Source: Ficedula albicollis
Taxonomy: Eukaryota > Chordata > Aves > Passeriformes > Muscicapidae
Assembly (NCBI RefSeq): GCF_000247815.1
Contig: NC_021700.1
Span: 21,468,746-21,532,745 of the forward strand
DNA: 64,000 nt
Direction: 5' to 3'
Shown here: piece by piece, positions 14,201-27,900 of the stretch
Numbering within the stretch: position 1 is the stretch's first letter
Layout of the letters: every line of letters begins with the position of its first letter
Program-made: the position numbers and the translations under genes
The notes under the pieces: model-generated
Seen by the model: the letters and a program-made list of their open reading frames with translations, nothing else
The model's database searches: none
What the model was told of the DNA's origin: nothing

Positions 14201-17200
14201 ATATACTTAAATAGATTTGAATAGACTTGGAGTTAATTTACTCTTTCATTTGTACTTATCTGAGAGAGTTCATTAATTTTTCAGGGAGCATTTATTTTGT
14301 TTTGCTTTACTGAAATAAAACAGAAGAAACACTGAGGACCCTGGTGTTATTCTGTAGTTTTGCAATGTTCTTACTAGAAAAAACAGTAAAGCAGGCAGAT
14401 ATTTCTGTGTGATTTTTTTTCTGTGGAAAATTGTGGGATCTGTTGGAGATGTATTGTCAACCTTTCAAATGGCCTGTAGTCTTTCATGACATTAGTTATT
14501 GAATTGGTTTTGCAGCAGTGGGAGATGATGTGTCAAGGGAAAGATTATGGCCTTGTCAATGGAGCAGGTTAGAAGCAAGTGTTACAGAGTGGGAGCGAAA
14601 CATGTCGTTAATCAATATTTTTCTCTTATCCTCTTTCTTACTTTTCTTTTCCCTTTACATAAGCTAACCAGTGAAGAATTAACAAATTGTTCCTTTACCT
14701 TTTAAAAACAGTACTTCCTCTCATCTGTGGAGTGAATCCCTGCTTGTTTCCACTGATATTAAATAGGTATTTGCTCATCTGTAGCTAATGCATCCTTCCA
14801 CTGGTGGTAAATCTTGAGCATATTTAAATTTCAGCCTCAGAGCATAAAATATCTGCAGAGGAATAACTTTCCATTAAAATCAGAATGTTACTGATTTCCC
14901 CCAGTTTTGTATTAACTTGGTTTTAGTCTTTGAGAAGTCTGAAGTATGCATTGGACAGTTCAAATTAATTGAAATCACAGCCATGAAATTCTCTGGAATT
15001 CCTGCATTGTGCTCTTCAGTCACTTTTTCCTATTCTGAGAGAAGAGGGTGACATGTTAATAGCAAATCAGCATGGCACTGTCCCACTTCTTACTTTGATT
15101 GTGTCCAAGTAGTATTGTACCTCTATTTTTTTCTCATACTGGAAAGCACAGAGTGTCAGAAGTTAAGTAATACTTTAGGTTGGGTTATTATTAAATCAAC
15201 TTTGGATTCAGTTTTGGGGCTATAATTAGCATTTTGGTAAGAAAGAAGCCTCTTTAGTTCATCTTAAATCTTCTGTGAGGTGAAAAACTTGGTTTTGGCT
15301 TCTGATAGTGAATTATTATCCCTGTTGTAAACAACACCTTTAAGAGAAAGTGCACTTAAATATAGCTGTCTAAATCCTAAGTTATTTGTAAAAGTTTTAT
15401 TGTAAGCAGTACACTCTTGTTCTTCACTATCTAAAGAGGCAAAAATACTTCAGCAATCATTCAAGAATAGCGTTCTGCTATTTTTTTTGGTATCAGTTGC
15501 TTATGATCTGCAAAATGCCTGATAGAGTAAAATGAAAATAATATAACTGCTCCCTTTTCTTTAATCGTCATCCATTCACTTAGAGGAACACAACTCTAAG
15601 TAAAGGAAAAAATAATTAAGTACAAAAATACTAACTTAAATGTTTCATCATTGTGTTGGGGGTGAAAAGAGATTATAAGTTGGCAAAAAATCAAACGTGC
15701 ATTGTGAGAGAAAAGCAAAGTAAATAGAGGATAAGAATAACGGTGCTTACCCACATGGAAGATGTGAAGAGTGTTGTAGCTAGAAAAAATCCTAGCCAAC
15801 ACCGAGAGGAGCAATTCTTCTGCATTACCATTGCAAGCAACTAATTGGAATGTATTGGGATCTATGTATAATTTGTAAAATTAATGTAAAGAAAAACAAT
15901 AGACACGTAAGTAGCTTCAGGGGTACCTTTATATGTCCAGGACAGTAACTCTTAAAACCGCTGAGAATAATGTGGAGGTAATGTCTAACATAGTTACAGT
16001 GTAAACTAGAGGGACAAGATCCTTAGTCTGGAAAATACAGCCTTTTTCTGTTTTGGTTTTTGAACTTTTGCTTTTTTTAAAAATAGTGACTACTCCATAT
16101 TGTAGCCATTCCTTATTGTAGTGAAAAAGGTGTATTAAAGTTAAACTGTTTTTAAAGCTGTATTATGAATAAAGGCTTCTGCTTTTAGTGCTGCATTTTA
16201 TACTAAACATGTAAGAACAAAAACTGAACTGGCTTGTTGAAGTGGATAACACTTAGAAGACAGACAGAAGTATTCTTTAATGGAGAAGGAATTATAAAGT
16301 AAAATTTAGGTCCACTTCTATATACTATTTCTCTTCAAGTAGCAACTTGCATTAGGGCACTGCATGGTCTTTTAAGTGTTGGGGTGCATGCTTATTTGTG
16401 GTTTTTGGTAGGATATGTTTTTTTGAAATCTGCCAAATTCAAAATGGGAAATGAATATACATACCCACATGTACTTCCTTTGAACTCTGATCTATGAATG
16501 TGTTTCCATTTATCTTCCTGTTACCATAGATTGAATTATGTAACCTGTCTGGATTTGTTTTTCTGGGCAGTTACTAGCTAGCAGGTTTTGAGTGTGGTTT
16601 TTCCTTCCTTTCCTATATACCCAACATCTGCTTACTTTGTATCTCAAGTGTTCTGCATCTGCTCTATTATTCCAACCTCTGTTGTTTGATCCATCCTAGC
16701 TTTAGGTAGGAATTCTGGCAATTGCATTTTTGAGGGAGAGTGCATGTAAGGCAGGGCATCAGGGACTGTAGACCATACAATTTAGTAAGCATTTTAATAA
16801 CGAGTAATCTTCTGATAAGGAATAGTTTATTTTTTATCTTACTTTTCCCCTTTCTGGTTTTTTTGCTGACCTGTTTGGTGTTGCAGATCACCTGAATTTA
16901 TCTGAAGACAATTATGTGCAGAGTCTGATTAATAGATGAGGACTTTTCTTTTGTAGAGAACTACTGCATATTTACAGCAGTGCAGTTTGCCTGTCAAAAA
17001 CCCTTGGTGTCTGCTGCAGATGGCTGCATAGTCTTAAGGAGTGGCTTCCTGGCTGCATTGTACATGAAGTGCCAAACACTGAAAGCAGTTTTGTTCTGGA
17101 ATGCCAAAATACGTTAAATCCATTCAGGAAGCAACATATGTCAAATGAATAAAAATACCATGTTCATGTGAAACAGAATGTGGTAATTATGTTTTTCAAA

Positions 17201-17528
17201 CCTATTTTATTTCCTGAGTTGAGGGCTTAAAAAGGACTTTTTGTATTGAGGATGATATTAAATACCAATTGCTAACTTACCTTGTTAGCATTTTCACTAC
17301 TGTTTGTTTCCCCATCCCCTATTTTTATTTTGTTTTACATATACCATAGATGGAAGTTGAAACCAGGAGTCTATTGCTTAGAATGAAGGATTAGGAAAAT
17401 GATAATTATGTTTTCCTCCTTGGAGATCTAGGCCTGTGCACAGTATGCAGGTGTTTTTTTGGTGGGTGATTTGGTTTTTTTGGTTCATTGGAGGTTTTGG
17501 GTTGTGCTTTTTTTTTTTTATTTTTTTC
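11214..17528 (+). other. ERBIN: intronic DNA, no gene or recognisable element
   Basis: AT-rich sequence with only short open frames on either strand. A T- and G-rich low-complexity patch occurs at about 17450-17528, leading into the poly-T tract that borders the next duplication. I recognise no CR1, LTR, DNA transposon or RNA gene here. Confidence 0.5.
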
Positions 17529-18996
17529 TTTTTTTTTTTTTTTTTTTGAAGGCTTGTACTGAATGTGTTTCTTTACAGCACTGAGAGAAATATGTAATAG
17601 CTTGAATTGCTTGATACTGCAGGTAGAAAACCATGTTTGATAAAAATAAGCAGTGGAGGATTTTGCTTCTCAGTGCCTAATTCCAAAAAGTTCTCAAGAC
17701 AAGGACTATGAATGTTTACAGTGAATAACTCCAAATTTTATTTTTATAAACACATAGGCCCAAGGCCAAGCATTTTGTTGCTTATTAATTCCATGTTGGC
17801 AAAGAAGTGGTATTAATTTTAATTTCTTCTAGTTAGAAGGCAAAGGTGTTAAAAACTGCATAGACAGAAAAATACATGTATCTCTAAAAGCTGTAATTTA
17901 ATCTGATTAGTTTCTAACTAATATATTGCATAATTTTTACTGACCTGAAATAATTTAAAAGCCTCTTTAAGCCAGGGGAATGAAGCATGTATCTTTTTAA
18001 AACAGTTTTGCTTGTTCTTTCTGAATGTCATTTTTCTCTTGTTTTTTTCTTTCTGTTCAATCCCTGTGATTAGAAATAGAGTTAAAAATTAACTGCAGTA
18101 AATTAACTTACATAACATCCTAATTGCTGTTCAGTCTTGTGTAAGAAATGAGAGGTCCTTGAAAGAGAAGAGAGGGCAAATATTTTACTTCCATAGCTGT
18201 GGAAGGCAGAGATTCATTTTAAATAAGCATTTAATAATAAAGGAGCTTCATGTGAAGCATTTTTTTTTTTTTTTTTTTTTTTTTGAAGGCTTGTACTGAA
18301 TGTGTTTCTTTACAGCACTGAGAGAAATATGTAATAGCTTGAATTGCTTGATACTGCAGGTAGAAAACCATGTTTGATAAAAATAAGCAGTGGAGGATTT
18401 TGCTTCTCAGTGCCTAATTCCAAAAAGTTCTCAAGACAAGGACTATGAATGTTTACAGTGAATAACTCCAAATTTTATTTTTATAAACACATAGGCCCAA
18501 GGCCAAGCATTTTGTTGCTTATTAATTCCATGTTGGCAAAGAAGTGGTATTAATTTTAATTTCTTCTAGTTAGAAGGCAAAGGTGTTAAAAACTGCATAG
18601 ACAGAAAAATACATGTATCTCTAAAAGCTGTAATTTAATCTGATTAGTTTCTAACTAATATATTGCATAATTTTTACTGACCTGAAATAATTTAAAAGCC
18701 TCTTTAAGCCAGGGGAATGAAGCATGTATCTTTTTAAAACAGTTTTGCTTGTTCTTTCTGAATGTCATTTTTCTCTTGTTTTTTTCTTTCTGTTCAATCC
18801 CTGTGATTAGAAATAGAGTTAAAAATTAACTGCAGTAAATTAACTTACATAACATCCTAATTGCTGTTCAGTCTTGTGTAAGAAATGAGAGGTCCTTGAA
18901 AGAGAAGAGAGGGCAAATATTTTACTTCCATAGCTGTGGAAGGCAGAGATTCATTTTAAATAAGCATTTAATAATAAAGGAGCTTCATGTGAAGCA
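17529..18996. repeat. near-identical tandem duplication, unit about 737 bp
   Basis: A block made of a poly-T tract followed by 712 bases starting GAAGGCTTGTACTG occurs twice in direct orientation. Copy 1 has T at 17529-17547 and unique sequence at 17548-18259. Copy 2 has T at 18260-18284 and unique sequence at 18285-18996. The offset stays at 737 from end to end, so there are no indels in the unique part, and I noticed no substitutions. The junction is exactly at the poly-T tract, which is 19 bases long in one copy and 25 in the other. This fits a very recent duplication between T tracts, a common copy-number variant, or a false duplication made by the assembler. Confidence 0.95.
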
Positions 18997-21900
18997 GAGT
19001 CAGTAGCAGAGGCCATAACTGCCATAATTTCTGTAGTTTTTTGGGATGATTATAAGAGATCAGTTGTAAAGCAGGGTTGGAAGCATCATACGTTCCTGTC
19101 TCTCAAATTGGAAAAGGAGGTGCTGCTCTGTTTGTTTTCTGGTTTAAATTCCACTCCCTGAGATTTTTAGCTGTTGCATGGTAATGGTACCACCAATTAA
19201 AGATTTGCTTGTCTGCTGAGAGATGAGACAAGTCCCGGAGTTGCCTGTTTGTATCTTGGTCCAGGTCAGCTGGGTTATTGTCTGTTTTTGTATTTATTCT
19301 GGCAGTCCAGCTCTATTCCCTGATTGTGATGTGTGTGTGTTAGTTTGATTGGTCTTAGCCTTCTTTGGGATAGTTATGAGAAAATCTATAGACATATGTT
19401 CAGGTATACACGAGCTTTCCTCCTCCTCTGCCTTTTTTCCTTCTTTGAAGTGTGGTGTTTATCTTCATTCTAGTCACCAAATTTTGTGTTTCATGAAGGA
19501 GTAGCAGTTCTGCTAGTCACAGAGAGGTTCAAGCACAGTTAATTCCAGTGTTTCTGCTTGTCTCCCAGCTATCAGTGGCTACAGGAGTGGTCTGTAGCTA
19601 TTGAATTGTAGGAAGTACCAGAAGTAGTGCAAACAAAGGAATGGTTTTCCAGGTCTGTGTTTTTCTTTTGTTCATTAGTGAATCTGAAATGTACTTCAGA
19701 GTGTCTATGGGTATCCTCTCCTCCCTGCACCTTAGACCTATCTTAATTCTATTGAGTCTAGCCTAGTTTGCTGACATTTTCAGTGGGAAATACCAAGTTA
19801 AATCTTACTTGCACATTAGCACTTGTCATCCTGAGTAGCATGAATTGATTTTCAAACAGACTTCTACATGTGTAAACAGGTGTGTTCAATACTTATCATA
19901 GTGTAATGCAGTTGTTCAGAAAGCGTAAGCTTGACACAAAATCTGGGTTTTACCTTTTGGAACATGTAAATGTTGCAAATTGCAGTGCACTTGCAAGAGT
20001 TATAATGTATTGTTTTTTCTCACTCTTTAACCAACGGCAACTGTTGTCAAAGCACTTGTCATTCCTGGTTTTAATAGACAAAGAATACTGTGGAATCTGC
20101 AGGGGGGTTTTTTTCCCTCCTTGGCATTTATTCCAAATTTTTTTCCAAGAATTTTCTATGCTGTTGAGTGTAAATACGTATTTTATACCTCTCCATTAAA
20201 CAGTTGAGTTGTTTTATCCTTGGTGGTTTTGTTTCTTTTTAAGGTACTTTGTAACTTAATTTTACTCTGTGATTTAATTAGCCACGATGTATAACTGTTG
20301 TGACTTTTAAAAGCATATTGACTGTTCTGCTTTGTTTCATTCTTTCTTGTGGTTTTTTCTTGAATATGCCCACTCTCCTTAATCTCTCAAAGACCTTGGT
20401 GATGTTGATTTGAGACCAAACAAGCAGACAGCATAATAGAAGAATTATCTTTACTGAAAAAAAGCTGTTTCTATTTCTTCTTATCAAGATTTACTGTTAA
20501 GTCTGTTTTTGAGGTGCATGATGTGGGTGGCTCTAAGTTAATCAGTTATTAGGAGGGGCTGTAGAAGAAGAATTCAGATGAGAAACTTGGGTCAGTGTAG
20601 AGACTGGTTTTCTCCATACCAATTACTAGCCTTGCTTTACATCCAAGCATCTGAAGGTTAATAAAAAATGCCTTATTTAATGATTTAGCACAAATCACTT
20701 TACTATCGAGACTGGAAATAGGTTGCATTCTGCTCTAAGGTTTGGGCATCATGGACTATAAAGTGGTGGATTTCTGATGCTATTGGAAGCTTGAACTGCA
20801 TTTTGTAAATCTTCACTACATTTTAAGAACAGTGGGACATGTGAAGGATACATCTAGATCAGTGGCATTTTTGTGTATATGAATATAAATTTTTATAAAT
20901 CTATTCAGTGTATCTATTTATGGTTTGAATTATGGGCTGATATTAATTGAATATTTTTCTAAATGTTTTTTTTCCTTCATATTAGGCCAAAGGGAACAAC
21001 TGATACTTTGACTTTCTGTCAATAGCGCTTCTTTACAAAGCACATTCTTGTATTGATCACTTTGGAATTTAGAAAGGGCTTTTGCTTTGATTAAAAGGAA
21101 GTTAGTGTATGTAAATTTTGAACTTACCGTGTTGGGGATGACAGTCTGTATACTTTTGTATGTTTTATTCTCATTCCCTCAAGTCTCTTATAAATTTAAA
21201 GCATTGCTTTGTAGGCAAGTAATTGACTTTCTGTGGCAAAACCATGCACAGCGCTTGCTGAGCAACAGTGTCTTGAAGTTCAGACCACATCCTGTGAATA
21301 TTTCTTTCAGTTTTGTAGAGTAAAACCTGCTGGTACAGTCAGTGTCTGGACCAAGCTGTTCACTGAATTCACTGAGCATCCTTGCTTCTTCTTGGCTGCC
21401 TGTAGATATTTATCATGGTTAATTTTTTTTTTTTTAAATTCCTTTCTCCTGCTCCTTCCACCAAAACTATGAATGAAGACGGATTAAATTATAAATGTGA
21501 CATGCATGAATGAATTTTGTCATCAATGTGTGCTATTGTGAGCATTAAAATATGCTTGCATATGGTTTTTGATGCATCTTTTTTGTACTAAAAGAAAAAT
21601 ACCTGTAATAATGAAGTTATCACCTTTACCTGAAAGGAGTTCTAAGTTATAAAGCCTGTGGCTAAATATCTAGTCTTACGTTCTGCTGCATCTGCTCTGC
21701 ATACTTCCTCTTTGCTTCCGGTATGGTTATCTGCATCAGAAAGAAGCCGAGGTATTGAAGGTGGAGACATGGTACTGAAGGTCAGTGAGTTGTTGAGCAA
21801 ACTGATGTAAATGAAAAAAAGTTCTCCCCAATGTCTTGCAGGTTTAGCCTTTTTGAATCAGTTACTGGTTGGATTTACAGTGTGATTATGCAAACCCTAG

Positions 21901-24900
21901 CTGCAATAAAAGGCAGCTGTGAGGGAAAAGCAGGGATTACTCTTGTTTCAGCAGGGTCTAGTTTGAATTTTGCATGATGGAGATTGACTTGCATTTTGAG
22001 TTCCAGTTGCTGATTTGGAATAGTCTTCCACTTGCCCACAATAAATGTAAATGTTGTTATTCATCATCAGTGATTTGATCCTTGATAATACGTACATAAA
22101 AGTCAAAAGTGCAGTTAATAACTACTTACCCAGTTACATCTCCTTTTCAGTAGATTTATAGTCTATCATCTCCCATCTCTCCTACTTTTTCTTGCCATAG
22201 GCAGATTGACTTTTAGACTTGAGACAGTAGGCTAGGAATTTAATGTTTCTCTGTAAAATGGTATTTAATTTCTGCAGGAGTGGGAAATGACTAACAATAG
22301 AAAAGAAGAAGAAACCGTGAAGATGTTTTTCCTGAAAGCTACATTTCAGAGCACTTGCTTTGGAGACTTACATATCTAGAGTCTTTAGTTTGTTGGGATT
22401 TCTAGTGGCATTGTGTTTTTCATTATCTAGAGGGATCTCTTGGTTGAAATGTGTAGGGCAACACTATTTGAATTTGGCATGCTATTCCTTCAGATTAGAC
22501 CTCCAGGCTAGTGTGAGTGCAGAACTGACAGGTGATGGACAGTTGGTATGATTAGTAAACAAGTTCATATATTACATACTATGACAAAATGATGGACTTA
22601 GAGTGTGCAACACCCTTACGGTATTTTTCAATTTCAGATGGGCAAGATAGAATCACCCTTATTCATGGAGGGATTGAAAGTGCAAGATAATTTAGGGGGC
22701 AGAGGATGGAAGAATAGAGGACATTTAGGTTCATCATTCTCAGATCTTCTAGGAAGATTTCCAGCTGGGTGTGGAGGTGCTTTGGGGCTGAAATGGGAAG
22801 CCATGTATAGGAGCCTCACTTGACTGTACTGCACTCATGAAATGCAGATGACTTCTGATCTTTCCCTCCTGTTTCCGGAAGGGCCAAGCCCCTATGTTAG
22901 AGAGGAGGTGGCACTCATGTGCATGAAGTGAACAGAAACAGCTGATATTTGTGCTGTTATCCACTTTCTAAGGCTCTGGTACTGTGCTTGTCTTTGCTTC
23001 TCTGGAGAGACTAGAGTGCAGTGATCTATTAAAGCACTAGGGAGTTTAAAATGTATTTCTTGTTATCTGAGTTTAAATTGCTCCCTGCAATACACTTCTT
23101 AGAGTCATCACATTACAAAGGTTTAAATTGAGTTGTGAAGACTTTTTCCTTCTCTAGGCACATAGTGTTAGTTGCAGTTACCTCTGAAAGTTTAGCTGTC
23201 CATTGCCTGCTTACTGGAATACTAAGGTGTCAAATGGATAGTTTTCAACACATCCTTAAGCAGTCAAGCTATTTCTCATGACAGCAGTTTTCTATTTCTA
23301 TGTCCTGCTCTTTAATCTGTTAAATAACACCTTATCTTCTGGTTAATTGAGAAATATTTGATGTAACATTTCAGGAGAAATAGTGTTTGCTGTAAAAGAA
23401 TTTGTTTTCCTGTGGTTCAAAGATGGAAAAAAAACTCAGAATATATTAAGTCCCAAATTTTCTTGAACATTATAATTTGGAAGAGAACTTATGTGTTAGG
23501 ATTTTCCTTTCAAAATATATTACAAGCATTAAGCTATGCAGAATTTAGAGGTACTGAATTCTTCCTGAAGGTAGTTTCTAAATTATGATCTTCTGCATAC
23601 TTAAGAGTAACTAATATAATAATATTAATTTCTCTGGGACTGGAATTTTGAAAATGTAATGCAAAGGTTGGTTGTGCCTTTTCCTTCCCTCACCCCCAGA
23701 TTGAAAATATATGAGTTTCTTTTTTTTTTCTTAAATGCATTCATAGTTTAGTTAGTTATTAAGACACCAAAATGTCTGTTTGCCTTGCAAATGAGAACAG
23801 AAAAAGTTGCACGTTTTATCATGTTTCCTTCATTTGTTATTTCACTTTTGAGAAACAAAATCTATCTGTAATAAGAATTGAGAGTATGGTAAATTGAAAT
23901 TGACTCTGAACCTGAGGGTAAGTGTATTTTTTTTTTTTTTTATGGTACAGTTTCATGCTTGCATTAATCCACCCCTCTCTAAGTGAATGTATGAAATATT
24001 ATCAACTGCATTCACTCTTAGTGGTTTTAGAGTTACCTTTCTCCTGCATTTCTTCCACTTAAAATGCAAAGATTTTTTTTCTTTTTTTGATGCTGCAGTT
24101 TTGGGATTTTGGGGAAGAGTTAGATTTTTGAGGGACTGGTGGGTAGTTTCAGTGCATCTGGCATGTGTTAAAATGCTGTGCAGAAAAAGTTTGTGAAAGG
24201 TAACTATGTATTTTTACATTTGTTCTGCTGTGTGGTTAGAATACACAGCTGAGCACTGGTTTTTAGGTGTATATGCCTGTATTTATATCTCTGTATCTTG
24301 AAATAAGTTGGTGGGGGGGGGGAGGGGTTGTGGAGAGAGAGAGAGAGAGCCATAGAAATAACTACTTGTTCTCTCTCTGCTAAGATCACATGCTTTCTGG
24401 TATCAGTCCTGACGCTCGAATATGAATTCTGAGTCTTGCATGCTGGAATAATAGCCAGTAGTGAAGCTAAGCTTAGTGAGGTTGTTATGCTGGAGTGGGT
24501 TTTTTCTACCTTTCCCCTTGCGTTGTTGATCTAGAGAAGAACTTAGGATCCAACATAGAATTTAAGTGTTAAGGTTGTGTACAAATCAGTCAGCTACTCA
24601 ACGTCAAGTACTTAAGCTCACAAAGTATCTGCAAGTTGATGCCCTCTCCTGCCAATCACCTAGCTTCCAGTAGCCAGATTCTTTTAACACTTTTAATGGT
24701 AGTAGTCAAGTGTGTTTAAGCAGTTATTACTGTTTTTTTTTATTTAAGTGGAGTAAATACATATCAAAATAGCTTCTGGTAATATAGGCTAACTAATTAT
24801 TATATGTTATCAGTAATTTTATGGATCCTCTGTTTGTCCAACTTAATGGAAAAAATATGCAAAGTATTTCAGAAAGCAGTTGAGGAGAGATTTTTTTCAG

Positions 24901-27900
24901 TTCAAGTCCAACTACATTAATGTAGTTGCTAAAGTATTGATTTTGTATGTGTATTGCTAGTAATTAGGAACGTATTTTCATAAGTTCCTAGTTTTCTTAT
25001 TTGACACTTTGGATTCAGCTAAACTATGCTTAAAAAAATTAAATAGCATTTTAAAATTTGTCATGGTAGATGAAGAAAATGGCGGGGAAGAACCCTGTGG
25101 TACTAAATAATTTCTTTTTCCTGTTCATTGTGAAAGCAAAATGTTATATTTTATGCACAGATCTACTGGTGCAGTAGAACTGACTTATTAAATACCTCGA
25201 CTAATATTTTTTACAATATTAAAACCCAATTAGTAAAATATTTCTAAATTAATTTTTATGCTTTATGGGATCTTTTCCATTACTCACTGTTATTATTAGT
25301 TGCTCTTATATTGCTAGGATAGTGGTGTGATGATGCTTCTTGGCTCTGGGTGGAAATGAATGTAGCATCCATTGCGGTGTTCCATCTGGCACCTTTTTAA
25401 GCTTAGCCAAAGTGATAGATACCCTTGGTTTATAATGTAATATTACCAATCATTTTAGCATAGGCTCTAGGATACTTTCTTGCAAACTCTGAAGTGCTTG
25501 CTAGCAGTACTAGCCACATCTAATTTTTTATAATACTTCAACAAAATTTTGTATAGATAAGCAGACCCTGATCATTCATGTAATATATTGAAAAAATGGA
25601 GTAACAGTAACAGGAACTAGATACAGTAAAATGGGAAAAAAAATGTTCTGTTTTTTAAGTAATATTTTTTTGAAATGAAGCATGGTTTTCACAAGTGTGA
25701 GAGTGGAGTAAAATCAAAGTTGATTCTTCTCCTAATTGTCTTTGCAGCCACAAAAATTCCAACATACTGTCTACAAGCACAGTAGCACAAATCTGTCTAG
25801 TTCTGAAAAGTCATGGTTGCTCATAAGTGTTCTGAAATAGGTTTATAACTCAAATGTAATATGGATCCTTTTTTGTATAGTGACCTCCCTGTCAGGAGTT
25901 GAGTTGGATTGGCTTTTTGGTATTAATTAGGTAGTGTGTTTTAATTTAAAATTACAAGTCTCTGATAATGAAAAAGCCAGAAGTAGACCGTAGCCTTAGT
26001 TCTACTCTCTGGATCATCCTGTTGTGGGGAAAACTGGCATTAGGAGAAGTGTCAAAGGTCTTTCTTCTAATGATGTGCAAAATTCTTATTTTCTTATTCC
26101 TCCTCAACTGTTAACTTGTGGAGTCTACTTCACCACCAAGCACTTGTACCATGGATGCCAGGTAGCCACAAACTTGAATAGGTAATCTGGAAGAGACAGC
26201 GTATTCAACAATCCGTTCAGCTCTCCTTACTTAAGAGCTAAGAAAGCTATTCCAGGCTTTACATCATAGACCATCAGTTCCTAAAGAGTGTGTGTTATGA
26301 AGGGAGTTCCTGGCTAGATATAAACTCAATTTAATGTGATACTTGCATTAGGATTTTCAGCCATGCAGGAATTTTGACTGTAGGTGGGAAAGCAGTAGGA
26401 ACATTTTAGAAGGAAAATTCCAGAACCACCGCTTTAAGGGACAGCAGTCCATTTTTTTTTTTTTATTCCTGAGAAAGCCAGGAAAATAGCAGTGCAGTCA
26501 TCATCCATGGCATCCTTCAGAGTTTCTAATTGGGGTGGCCATGACACTCTTGGGAGGTGATAACAGCAATGTTTTGGAAAAGGTAGCCAAGATCTGTTAA
26601 ACAGATGTGTTACTATGGGTGCTTTAGGGTTTGTTACATCTCACAGTGTTCTGGCAGTGTCAGAAACACTTATTTTCTTGACAATTCTGTTGCTGCTGTT
26701 TGTCTTAGAAACTTTAGGAATGACAAAACTCCAGGAAGCGGTTTTGTGACTGTATATTAAGAACTAACCAGGATCTGATGTCCTGAAGAATAGCTTCTTT
26801 CAGGAAAGATTCCGTTTATCAATATAGAAAACTAGATTTATTAGACCTTTTTTTTCTTTTGGGTGGGATGTATTAGCTCTTTTAAAAACAGGTGAGAAAC
26901 CATTCCTCTGTATTTTGGCACTGGATTTGAACTAGCTTCAACAAATGTCACCGAGATGAGGCCAAGGGTGTGTTCCACATGCATCTTAGATTTGCTGCAT
27001 TATTCTGGCCTACTAGCCAGGACCACATATTAAAATTTGATTTTAACATACAGAGTGTATGGCAATACTGCACAAAAGCTCACTGGGCAGACTAAGCTTC
27101 TGAGAGATAGATGAACTACTTGCTAGCGGCTGTCTTCGCTCTTGCCAAAAGCTGTGGCTGCAGACCATCAGTAAAATGTCACATTTAGCTAAATGAAAGG
27201 CAGCTGGCAGGTCCAGTTAAAATAATTGAAGCTTTCTTTAAAGACTCATCTGTTGCACTGAGTTTTATTTCCCCATGAGGGCTGTGAGAGCTTTTGTGCC
27301 TGTGTGGGTGGTATAGATTGTCTTTCAGAGAACATGCTTGAGATTCACCAGAACTTTAAAGAGGAACTCGTTCATCCAGGTCCTGCACATAACTTCTTGT
27401 TGATTTTGGTTACATTTTGTTAATCTGATAATTTACTCCATTTGTACAAATAACAGGAGGCTGTTCTGAACTCCAGCTTGCTAGTAATATATACGTTTTA
27501 GTTTTGGCTGCCATAGAAGAAGGAGACCATAATCAGTTCTACCTCTCCAGTGTTTTGACACACTGCTTTTTCTGTTTGCATTATGTTCAGATTTGACAAA
27601 GAATAAAAATGAATGTTGATAGATTGGTGGTTGTTGTGGTAAGCTACGTATTACTGCTCCTGTATTGTCTGTGTTTGATTCTGGTGTAGGACAAAGTAAA
27701 TGTGTGGATTTGAAAATGTCATAGTTTTGTGCAAGGCTGCTTACACCCATAATTTTGAAAATATTTTTTGATTCTCTTTCACAGATCCATGTGGATGGTT
27801 TAATAAACTGTTCGACATCCTGGTGAATCTTTGGTCCCAGTTGAGAAACTGATTCAGGCTCCTATGGTGTAAATTGGCAGTGGTGGAGTGATTTGGGTAG

